From Dehalococcoidia bacterium (GTDB lineage Bacteria > Chloroflexota > Dehalococcoidia > Dehalococcoidales > UBA3254): 64,000 nt of DNA. Position 1 is the first letter of the stretch. The number at the start of each line of letters is the position of its first letter. A model generated the notes under the pieces. That model did not search any database and was not told the origin of the DNA. It saw nothing but the letters and a program-made list of their open reading frames with translations. Positions 1 to 8,106 of the stretch are shown here, piece after piece. A program made the translations under genes and the position numbers. Location of the stretch: assembly GCA_025361145.1 (NCBI GenBank), contig JANYAV010000009.1:1-64000 (forward strand), given 5' to 3'.

Positions 1-35
1 TGAAGCAACAGCACGAAGGTGATCGATGGGGGGAT

Positions 36-105
36 AGCGCACAATGCCTTTTATGTATGTGGCTTCTTACCCTCTGCCAAAGGACATAAGACCGCATTGT
101 GCGCT
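36..105. repeat. Long inverted repeat (12-bp perfect arms 36-47/94-105 with inner TTATGT/ACATAA pairing)
   Basis: AGCGCACAATGC ... GCATTGTGCGCT read directly. Confidence 0.7.
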
Positions 106-150
106 GGCGTGGGTTATCGTTGTTCGGTTTCCCTGGTGTTCAACTCCTCT

Positions 151-216
151 ACCACCTCACCTCTACATAGAAACCCCAACCACCTCACCTCTACCTTGGG
201 TAACAATCACCTCTAC
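151..216. repeat. Short direct repeats ACCACCTCACCTCTAC (151-166, 179-194) plus partial TCACCTCTAC (207-216)
   Basis: Read directly. Confidence 0.7.
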
Positions 217-298
217 CTCCCGTAACCGAGCACCAGCTGTCAGAGGTACCCTCACGACTCCGATTGACAGCGGCAACTCCTCTTTGGTTAGTATTTAA

Positions 299-358
299 GG
301 CTGCGCCCTAGCTGTCCGGCTCCTTCTCTCCTAACGGACAGCACCCCTTAAAGCAGCC
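299..358. repeat. Structured repeat module A, copy 1 (nested hairpin)
   Basis: GGCTGC-6nt-GCTGTCCG-16nt-CGGACAGC-10nt-GCAGCC. Confidence 0.8.
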
Positions 359-482
359 CGGCGAAGGCCGACACTGCAACAATTTGCAGCAATACCTGAG
401 CGGATGCGACAGGGTGGCAGGCGGAACGGCAAACGAGACGGGAGAGGCTGTGCCTGGACGCTGACCTAACATCTATTGATAA

Positions 483-524
483 GCGGACGGCCAGCCTGAC
501 CTACCAAGCTGACCTGCCGTCCGC
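483..524. repeat. Hairpin with 8-bp perfect arms
   Basis: GCGGACGG (483-490) / CCGTCCGC (517-524). Confidence 0.6.
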
Positions 525-570
525 CTAGACAGGACCCTGTGGCAGCCGGAATTTACCAGCCCAGCGACAG

Positions 571-694
571 GGCATGACATGCGTGGCGTCTGTCCCTGTG
601 GCTGGGCCTACCAAAGCTTTAGTCGTGACCCCGCTCCAGCAGTCGCACCCCTTTTACCCAATTGCGACTGCGACAACACCTCCAGGCGCTACCG
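571..694. repeat. Structured repeat modules C+B, copy 1
   Basis: ggcatgacatgcgtggcgtctgtccctgtggctgggccta followed by GCAGTCGCA...TGCGACTGC; same order and spacing at 1951-2060. Confidence 0.8.
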
Positions 695-735
695 CTGACA
701 ATTACAGGCTCTCTCGCTACCCCCCCAAATATACC

Positions 736-764
736 TTGTTAATGAACTAAAGGGAGTATATAAT
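736..764 (+). promoter_or_regulatory. Sigma70-type promoter
   Basis: TTGTTA (736-741), 17-nt spacer, TATAAT (759-764); near-identical copy at 4908-4936. Confidence 0.7.
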
Positions 765-790
765 TGACGTAATTTAATACTTTTTAGCAT

Positions 791-1846
791 ATGAATAATA
801 GGAGGCTGAAACTGAAGAAGTATATTGGGTTATTGGTTATAGTGGTGATAACTGCTGCATTTATTTTATTTTCCGGATGCACTCCCCCTGATTATCAACT
901 ATCTACATCTGTTACTCCCCTCGATGGTGGTACAATTAACCCCTCATCTGGTATTTTCAAAGGAGGAAGCGATGTGACTCTGGTCGCAACCCCTGCAAAA
1001 TATTATGAATTTACAGGATGGGCAGGAGATATTTCAGAAAATACAAGCCGCGTCACTATTCGAATGAATTCCAACAAAAATATTGTGGCATCTTTCAAGA
1101 AAACAACGTATAACCTTCAAAGTAGTGTGAACCCAATAGGCGGCGGCACACTAGATCCAACCGGTGGAAGTTTTGAAGCGGGAAATAACGTAAGGGTTAC
1201 TGTCACACCGGCAAGTGGATACAGATTCGGAAATTGGGGAGGGAGTGCTACTGGAAATTCAAGTCAAATTGATCTTCTGATGGATAACAATAAGACCATC
1301 AACGCCAATTTTATCAGACAATTCACACTTAAAGTTACAAGCCAGCCTTTGAATGCTGGCAACGTGTCTTCTGGTGCCGGTGTATATGATCAAGGCAATA
1401 TTATTACACTTAGTGCTACTCCAAATTTTCCCTATTATCCCAAAACATGGATAGGCACTGATACCAACACTAATCCCACTACTGTTACCATGAACTCGGA
1501 TAAGTCAGCTATAATCATTTTTGAACCGACAATTAAGAGTGAACCGCTGCAATTTAATGGAAATCTTACTAATCTAGAGATGGCGAGACATCCAGTTGAA
1601 TCGATACCTATTGAACTCAAACAATATGAATGGGTTCAAGGAGAGATAAAAGTAGGACAAAGCCCACAAATATCAACTAATATTCAAGATCCTAATGGTA
1701 AAGTAATCAAAGAGTTTGGACCTGTTGCGCAAGCAAGCTTCTCATTCATGGCTCAAACACCAGGTATCTACACAGTCACTTTTACAAACACAAGCATTTT
1801 TTACAGCAACTATTACCTTTCATACACAATTTATCATTTACCGTAA
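791..1846 (+). CDS. Lipoprotein with three InlB-type (divergent B-repeat) domains
   Basis: Lipobox LFSGC; three GG.......G..V.....P...Y.F..W.G.........NK...A.F repeats. Confidence 0.8.
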   Translation: MNNRRLKLKKYIGLLVIVVITAAFILFSGCTPPDYQLSTSVTPLDGGTINPSSGIFKGGSDVTLVATPAKYYEFTGWAGDISENTSRVTIRMNSNKNIVASFKKTTYNLQSSVNPIGGGTLDPTGGSFEAGNNVRVTVTPASGYRFGNWGGSATGNSSQIDLLMDNNKTINANFIRQFTLKVTSQPLNAGNVSSGAGVYDQGNIITLSATPNFPYYPKTWIGTDTNTNPTTVTMNSDKSAIIIFEPTIKSEPLQFNGNLTNLEMARHPVESIPIELKQYEWVQGEIKVGQSPQISTNIQDPNGKVIKEFGPVAQASFSFMAQTPGIYTVTFTNTSIFYSNYYLSYTIYHLP

Positions 1847-1899
1847 ATTATTCAAGAATTTATTTCACAAGTAACAAACTAATTTGTACATAATAAGCT

Positions 1900-1930
1900 A
1901 ACCGCTCAGATGATCACTGGGCGGTTATTA
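1900..1930 (+). terminator. Hairpin terminator-like
   Basis: AACCGCTCAG...CTGGGCGGTT after the 791-1846 stop. Confidence 0.5.
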
Positions 1931-1950
1931 TTTAAGCTGGTTCCTTATAA

Positions 1951-2060
1951 GGCATGACATGCGTGGCGTCTGTCCCTGTGGCTGGGCCTATCGAAGCTCC
2001 CGTGGTGACCGCGCTCCAGCAGTCGCACCCCTTTCATCTAATTGCGACTGCGGCAACTCC
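1951..2060. repeat. Structured repeat modules C+B, copy 2
   Basis: Same C+B layout as 571-694. Confidence 0.8.
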
Positions 2061-2078
2061 TTACTGATTAGCTTTTAA

Positions 2079-2139
2079 GGCTGCGCCCTAGCTGTCCGGC
2101 GCCCTATCCCACTACCGGACAGCTACCCCTTTAGCAGCC
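2079..2139. repeat. Structured repeat module A, copy 2
   Basis: GGCTGC-6nt-GCTGTCCGG-15nt-CCGGACAGC-10nt-GCAGCC. Confidence 0.8.
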
Positions 2140-2152
2140 AAAGAATAAAGAC

Positions 2153-2212
2153 GCCTGGCTTAAGCAGTCGCACCCCTTTTACCTAATTGCGACTGCGGCA
2201 ACACCTCCAGGC
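2153..2212. repeat. Structured repeat module B, copy 3, with outer stem
   Basis: GCCTGG-5nt-GCAGTCGCA-15nt-TGCGACTGC-10nt-CCAGGC. Confidence 0.8.
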
Positions 2213-2233
2213 GCTACTTCTTTTTCTGTATAC

Positions 2234-3589
2234 CTACCATCGTTCCGGCTTAGAATTAATGGTTTCCATTCGCTTTATTGAATTTGGGTCTAAGGATAGT
2301 AAATAACTTAGATTAACCGGTTTATAATTAATTACCTCCAAACTCATATTTATCCTTTTATTATTACCATTAATGAAAGGTTCATTACCGTGAACATGGC
2401 CATGGATAATCCATCCTTTCCAGTTCTCAAGTTTCTGTTTCTGCTGTTGAGTCTGATGTTCGTCATTCGGATTTGGATTATGGATAAGTAAGAAGTCATA
2501 TCCGTTTATGTGTATTTCCTGGAAATCTTGGAAGGTTATACCTTCTTCTTTGCCATCATGGCTCCCTTTCACAGACAATATATTACCATGGAGTTGCGAC
2601 TTCCAATATTTTGCTGGTTTATGACCCCATCCAAAGGTCCAATCACCCAAAAAATGAACAGTGTCATTCTTGCCAATTGTGGCATTCCAGTTACTCTTGA
2701 TTGCATTGTTCATCTCGGTCACACTAGAAAAAGGTCTATGTTGGTACTTAATGATATTTTTATGGTCGAAGTGAGTATCACTTATGAGATAGGTAGAACC
2801 ATTTGTGGAACCATTTGATAAAGGCGAAACCTTAGCTTTCGGGGAATTAAATAATTCCAGTAGTCGAGCGACGCTTTTTCGATACCAAGACCGGCTCAAT
2901 GCTTCTCTACGCGACAACAACTTCTTCAGAACCAGGTCGTATTCAAATTGGATACGGTTTTTTCTACCCAAAACTGTCACCCTAAGAAGGTGTAGATTTA
3001 TGTTAGGATAGCTTTGTTCTTCTATCTTAAAAACATATCTTTTAATGATGTTGAATAATCTAAGGATTACAGATGCCTTATGCTGTCTAAAAGTTTCTAA
3101 ACCGCATTTGGTTTCAGCAAATTCAAGTAATTTTTCAAATTTGTCATTGTCTCCTGGAGAGTATTGTCCAATTGATGTGTGAAAATTGTATTTCGAACGG
3201 CGGTCAAATGGTTTGCACGTATCATTTATTAGCTTTTGTGACTTAACTAAGTTCTGAGATAACTCCCATCTAAGCTGTTCAAGCTCCAATGAAGGCTTGA
3301 CATCAAGGAAAAGCCAATTTGCATCCTGATTCTGAAAAGCATCGAACCCGCCAATTTTGAAGGGAACCAGAGTAAAGTTCCGACAGGCCCTCTCAACCTC
3401 AACCATAACCCGTTTGTAGCTATCCGTCTTTGCACCACCAAATAATGATATATGACCTACGAACTTATTCTCTCCTAGTTTTCTTATTTTGAGTCTTTTT
3501 GCTTCTCGATTAACACGTGCCCTAACCCAGGCAGCATACTGTTTAGCGAAGCCACGTAACCTAAATTCAACAAAAATACTTTTAGTCAT
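2234..3589 (-). CDS. 2H-phosphoesterase (2'-5' RNA ligase-like) domain fused to calcineurin-like metallophosphoesterase
   Basis: N-term GHISLFG and FHTSIGQY (two HxS/T motifs); C-term LISDTHFDH, GDWTFG, GSHD, HGHVHG. Confidence 0.8.
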   Translation of the reverse strand: MTKSIFVEFRLRGFAKQYAAWVRARVNREAKRLKIRKLGENKFVGHISLFGGAKTDSYKRVMVEVERACRNFTLVPFKIGGFDAFQNQDANWLFLDVKPSLELEQLRWELSQNLVKSQKLINDTCKPFDRRSKYNFHTSIGQYSPGDNDKFEKLLEFAETKCGLETFRQHKASVILRLFNIIKRYVFKIEEQSYPNINLHLLRVTVLGRKNRIQFEYDLVLKKLLSRREALSRSWYRKSVARLLELFNSPKAKVSPLSNGSTNGSTYLISDTHFDHKNIIKYQHRPFSSVTEMNNAIKSNWNATIGKNDTVHFLGDWTFGWGHKPAKYWKSQLHGNILSVKGSHDGKEEGITFQDFQEIHINGYDFLLIHNPNPNDEHQTQQQKQKLENWKGWIIHGHVHGNEPFINGNNKRINMSLEVINYKPVNLSYLLSLDPNSIKRMETINSKPERW

Positions 3590-3830
3590 TACAATATCTC
3601 AGCTTTTTTGCCATGCCTGTTAGTTTGAATAACGCCTCGTCAACTCGGTCTCTCGTTCAACCGATTAACCTTTCTAGCCATTTGATTGGAATATCGAGAA
3701 GTCCATATAGAGCTCCGACTGGAGAAGCAAAGACAGTTTATAAAGCCTATCTATCTTACCTATTGTGAATCTTATATAGATATACTACACTTGGATTTAA
3801 GAAATATCTATAAAAGTTAAATAGAAAGAT

Positions 3831-4217
3831 ATGCCTGATTTAAGAGTTTGTCCATTTTGTAAACAAAATACCTTTATCCTTGAAGATTCAAGTGATCACT
3901 ATAGATGCCTAAATAGTGTTTGTGGCAAGAGCATTGCCAAAATCTTAATTGAACGTGACGACCAATTTCTAGTAGAACAAAAGAGGCAATTAGCGGAATT
4001 AGATAAAAAAGACACTCGTAGTTGGTTTGGAACCAGTTAATGGAATCAACACAAAAAGAGATGGGAAAAAGGTGAATCACCAATTGTACATATAACAGAA
4101 TCAAATGACTGGTCAACAGTAAAGAATTATTTTATATTCATTGTTATAAGTGTAATCGTGACCTTAATTGTTAACTACTTTCATCCTGGCTCAACATTTT
4201 ATTATTTTCGATGGTAA
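3831..4217 (+). pseudogene. Zinc-ribbon/TM protein interrupted by in-frame TAA (4038-4040)
   Basis: CPFC..RCLN.VCGKS; frame stays open after TAA for 58 codons with a TM helix (YFIFIVISVIVTLIVNYF) to TAA 4215-4217. Confidence 0.55.
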
Positions 4218-4327
4218 AATACACATAGAAGCGAGATCTGAATAAAGTCTTACATATGGTCAAATACCCCAACAACTCTAAGGACTGCGGCAAGTCTTCC
4301 AGGCACTACTGCTGACACCTTAGGTGG

Positions 4328-4361
4328 TATGACATGCGTGGCGTCTGTCCCTGTGGCTGGG
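4328..4361. repeat. Structured repeat module C, copy 3 (preceded by degenerate B end)
   Basis: ggtatgacatgcgtggcgtctgtccctgtggctggg. Confidence 0.7.
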
Positions 4362-4395
4362 TATAAGCGTAATATACCAGTCAACAAGTATCTAG

Positions 4396-4750
4396 TTAAC
4401 TTTTTGTTACGTCATTCTTTATCAGTTGTTTTTTGGGCTGGATAATACACATCACTAAGAACCCTATTATTCCTAAAAATCCAAAGAACATTAACCATTT
4501 ACTGAGATTTTTATATTGAGCCCAAAAAATAACAAGCACGAATGCAAAGACCAAACCCAATAATCAAGGAAACAACGGTCAAAATGCCAGCAACTGTGGA
4601 CGACAAATTTCCAACATTATTTAAAAGCGCAGCAATTATTCGTTGTACAATTGCAAAACCAATAAACCACCAGATAGTTTTATCACGATTTTCGCGAGCA
4701 CCGATATCTAAATTAACTCGAGGCCTTGAATCTAACTCTTGTTCGTACAT
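4396..4750 (-). pseudogene. Small membrane protein gene with an apparent frameshift
   Basis: ATG 4750 with GGAGGGAG SD; the ORF (ends 4511) loses frame after LIIGFG, while the adjacent frame encodes VFAFVLVIFWAQYKNLSKWLMFFGFLGIIGFLVMCIIQPKKQLIKNDVTKS* to 4396. Confidence 0.5.
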
Positions 4751-4907
4751 TTCTCCCTCCAATAATTAAATTCTATCTTCGTGCATTTGCCAAATTATAA
4801 CACATTATTCATACATGTAAAGAAGGAGAAAGGATGAGTTGTAACAATTCCTTTGGGCGCTACCACTGAAAATAAACTATCTCTCTCAATATCCCCCCAA
4901 ATATATC

Positions 4908-4936
4908 TTGTTTACGAACTAAAGTGAGTATATAAT
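4908..4936 (+). promoter_or_regulatory. Sigma70-type promoter
   Basis: TTGTTT-17nt-TATAAT within a repeat shared with 682-770. Confidence 0.65.
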
Positions 4937-5113
4937 TGGCATAATAAATGCAGTGCTCTTTTAGGAACAATACAGAGGAATAATTGATTACAAGTGTATC
5001 TTAAAGTAATGAGCGATTGTATCTGTGGCAAAATCATGAGTATTTCAATATTTATTTTATGAATCAAAAATTATTAAAAGTGTTCTTTTTAAAGGTATTT
5101 TTAAGAGGTACCA

Positions 5114-5818
5114 ATGGTCAAGAGTAAAGATGCGGCTTTAAGAATTGAAAGGGGAAGAATTGACGGATATAGAGAACATGATGAAATATTATTAAAAACT
5201 GATGTCATGGTTATTGGAAGACATTCGAAAGACCTAAAAATAAACGATGAAGTACCTGATTTCGTAGTAAATGACGATTACGTTTCACGTGGTCACATAA
5301 ACATATTCTATAGCTATGACAACGCACGATTTATGGTGAAGGAACGCGACGGCGGAACAACAAATGGGTCCTTCCTTAATGGGGTTCCTTTTGCAGATGG
5401 TATTCCTTGTCCTTTAAAAGATGGGGATTTACTTCAGCTGGCAAAGATCCACGGAAATTATAGGGTGGTGCTTAGATTTAAAGAATCGGAAGGCACTTTA
5501 ATAAATTATTTAGGTATGGAAAAAGATTCAACTCGAGGACTTAAAATCGATTTGGCTGCTCGGCGTGTTTGGATAAATAAGAAAGAAATCCCGTTACGCA
5601 AGAAAGAATTTGATCTATTAGCCTTCCTTTATGAGAACAGTGGTAAGGCATGTAACAAAGATGAGATCGCTGAAAACGTTTGGAAACAAGAGGACGGAAT
5701 AGTAAGTCAAGAAACTATCGAACAGAATATTAGTAGAATTCGCAAGGTAATTGAAACAGATCCTGCTCAACCCAGGTTTGTAACAACCATTCACGGGGGA
5801 TACAGATTAGATATTTAA
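5114..5818 (+). CDS. FHA domain + OmpR-type winged-helix regulator
   Basis: FHA core GRHSKD..VSRGHINI...GTTNGSFLNG; C-term KEFDLLAFLYENSGKACNKDEIAENVW...QNISRIRKVIE. Confidence 0.85.
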   Translation: MVKSKDAALRIERGRIDGYREHDEILLKTDVMVIGRHSKDLKINDEVPDFVVNDDYVSRGHINIFYSYDNARFMVKERDGGTTNGSFLNGVPFADGIPCPLKDGDLLQLAKIHGNYRVVLRFKESEGTLINYLGMEKDSTRGLKIDLAARRVWINKKEIPLRKKEFDLLAFLYENSGKACNKDEIAENVWKQEDGIVSQETIEQNISRIRKVIETDPAQPRFVTTIHGGYRLDI

Positions 5819-5991
5819 TTCAGAATATTTTAGGTTCATATTACACAGAGTCTTAAAATATGAGTTTTTGTCAGTTTCTTGTCAGTAATATTTCAGGACA
5901 AACAAGAATAATAATGATATATTTGCTGCATCTACTAAATAGTAACGTGTCAATGAAAGAATAAACCGAAATTCTGAATTGAAAGCCAGAG

Positions 5992-6534
5992 GTGAAACCG
6001 GTGCATCCAGATAGTGTAAGCGCTGAAGTAAAAAGAATACTGGTAGTTGCCCAACAGGAGTCAGAGAAATTTCATCATTATTATTTGGGTGTAGAACACC
6101 TTTTTATCGCTCTTACCAAAAATAAATCGGGTGTTACTCAAAGAGTTCTGCGAGATTTAAATATAAATCCGAAGCAATTTAGAGATAGTTTAAGGGATTT
6201 TATTGGACAGGGTGATGGTCACCGATATTGGGACGGGATAGTTATTACTCCCAGGTGTCAAATAATCCTTGGACAGGCAAGGGAAGAATCGGAAAATTTA
6301 GGAAAGGAATTAATCGATGAAAAAAGCCTCCTTAATGCTATCTTTAAAGAAGGAGAAGGAATACCAATAAGGGTTCTTGAAGGATTAGGATTTCAAACTC
6401 AAATGATACTGGAGATGATCAATGACTCGACCCTCCAAGTTGAGGTTAACACGGGGCCAGTTTCTGCCGGCGAACAATTAGTACATTTCTCCATTGAAAA
6501 GAAAAAATTTACGTCGGGTGGAAGAAATAATTAG
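5992..6534 (+). CDS. Stand-alone Clp N-terminal domain protein
   Basis: SAEVKRILVVAQQES...YYLGVEHLFIAL and second repeat; no AAA+ domain. Confidence 0.8.
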   Translation: MKPVHPDSVSAEVKRILVVAQQESEKFHHYYLGVEHLFIALTKNKSGVTQRVLRDLNINPKQFRDSLRDFIGQGDGHRYWDGIVITPRCQIILGQAREESENLGKELIDEKSLLNAIFKEGEGIPIRVLEGLGFQTQMILEMINDSTLQVEVNTGPVSAGEQLVHFSIEKKKFTSGGRNN

Positions 6535-6618
6535 ACTCAGTCAGAAGTAATTTTTAACTATTAGTTTATCAGACAAATAAACGGGAATTTTAGAGAAACT
6601 AATTCACAGAAGGTCTAA

Positions 6619-6942
6619 ATGGCAGCGAAAGGCATACTAATCAAGATAATGAGTGGGGTGGAGGATGGGAAGTTATCGGATTTCAGTGAGTTCCCTATTA
6701 CTTTGGGAAGACATCCTGAAGATAATGTCTTTTTACCTTATGATATAAGAACCTCACGGCATCATGCTCAAATAAGCCAAGTAGATAATAACTTTATTTT
6801 AAAGGATATTGGGTCTAATGGGGCGGGAAGTACCAACGGCACCTATCTAAACGAAAAACGTATCACAGGCGAAGCACAGCTTTCATCCGGTGACATGTTC
6901 TTACTCGGGAATGTATGGCTGAAATTCGAATTAAAACCTTAG
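6619..6942 (+). CDS. FHA domain protein
   Basis: LGRHPEDNV...SRHHAQIS...GSTNGTYLNEKRI. Confidence 0.9.
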   Translation: MAAKGILIKIMSGVEDGKLSDFSEFPITLGRHPEDNVFLPYDIRTSRHHAQISQVDNNFILKDIGSNGAGSTNGTYLNEKRITGEAQLSSGDMFLLGNVWLKFELKP

Positions 6943-6973
6943 TGTATAGACACTACTAGGGGCAAGGAACTCA

Positions 6974-8062
6974 ATGCTTTTTAGCGAAGGTCATTCTATC
7001 AATGAGATATGTGAAATCGATCGGTTTCTTGGCGAAGGAGCCTTCGCCGAGGTGTATCGAGTCAAACATAAATATCTAGGCAGACAAGCCATGAAAGTAT
7101 TCAAATCACCGAGTACTTCAGTCAAGGAAATAGAGGAAAAGCTTAGTGAGGCAATAATATTATCAAGGATCGGCCATCCCAATATTATCCGTGTTTTCGA
7201 TGCCGGTACTACACGAGTCACTGAGCGACAACATGGCTTTTTTACGATGGAATATATTGCAGGTGGGAGTCTTGATACTTATTGGAGATCTTATGGATCT
7301 GAATTCATACCCATATCGGAGGTAGTGGAAATTATAATTCAGGTCTGTATGGGCCTATCTGTAGCTCATGCCGAACACCCTCCAATTGTACACCGGGATA
7401 TTAAACCACAAAACATTTTGGTAGGCTACGATACAGGTGGGTTACGTGTCCGTATCGCTGATTTCGGATTGGCTAAGAAAGTAAACCCACTAACTCTTAT
7501 CGCAAGTGCGAAAGGAACACCAGCTTTTAAACCTCCGGAATGCTTGTCTGACATGGATTCTTGTGCAGCAGATGTTTGGGGAATAGGGGCTACGTTTTAT
7601 CTTTTATTGACTGATCATATGCCATTCCCTATAGATAGCAGAATGGAATTTTCGAGTGGGAGCTGTTGGAAGGATCCTTTGGTTCCTGCAAGTCATTTCA
7701 ATGTCCAAGTAGACTAAACGCTAGATTCTATATTAGCTAAATCATTAAAGATAAAACCTGGCGAGCGTTATCCTGATGCCTCAGCAATGTTAGTTGACTT
7801 AAAGAAATGGATACCTTCAAAGTCAAAATTTACTGAAACCATAACAGATGCCAATCCACACAAAAGTACTCTCGGATTATTATCGAAGTCTGATCAGAGC
7901 TCAGCTGAAGAAATGGTAGTTAAAGCGCTAAACCTTTCCCATGACGCAGGTAAATTAATAGAAGCTGCTGATCTATTAGAAGAAGCACTAAATAAATCTC
8001 CTGGAATGAAAGCACAATATGAATATCAATTAAAACTCTGGCGAAGAGGACTAACCATATAA
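6974..8062 (+). pseudogene. Ser/Thr protein kinase with single in-frame TAA (7715-7717)
   Basis: GEGAFAEVY, HRDIKPQN, DFGLA, APE-like; same frame continues TLDSILAKSLKIKPGERYPDASAMLVDLKKW to 8062. Confidence 0.75.
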
Positions 8063-8106
8063 ACTGGCATGACAAGGCGGTAACATAACGAATAAGGAGT
8101 TCCATC

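Noticed and set aside
240-2220. Integron attC array
   Set aside because: Hairpins alternate with single genes, but paired RYYYAAC/GTTRRRY core sites were not found and no integron integrase is present in the window.
240-2220. CRISPR array
   Set aside because: Repeat modules are irregularly spaced, long and nested; no uniform repeat/spacer pattern and no cas genes.
240-2220. Retron or DGR non-coding RNA
   Set aside because: No reverse transcriptase ORF in the window.
6974-7717. Selenocysteine read-through of the kinase stop
   Set aside because: The codon is TAA, whereas Sec uses TGA.
3831-8062. Stop-codon reassignment of TAA
   Set aside because: Many intact island and core genes end normally at TAA; two isolated internal TAAs plus a frameshift fit gene decay or error better.
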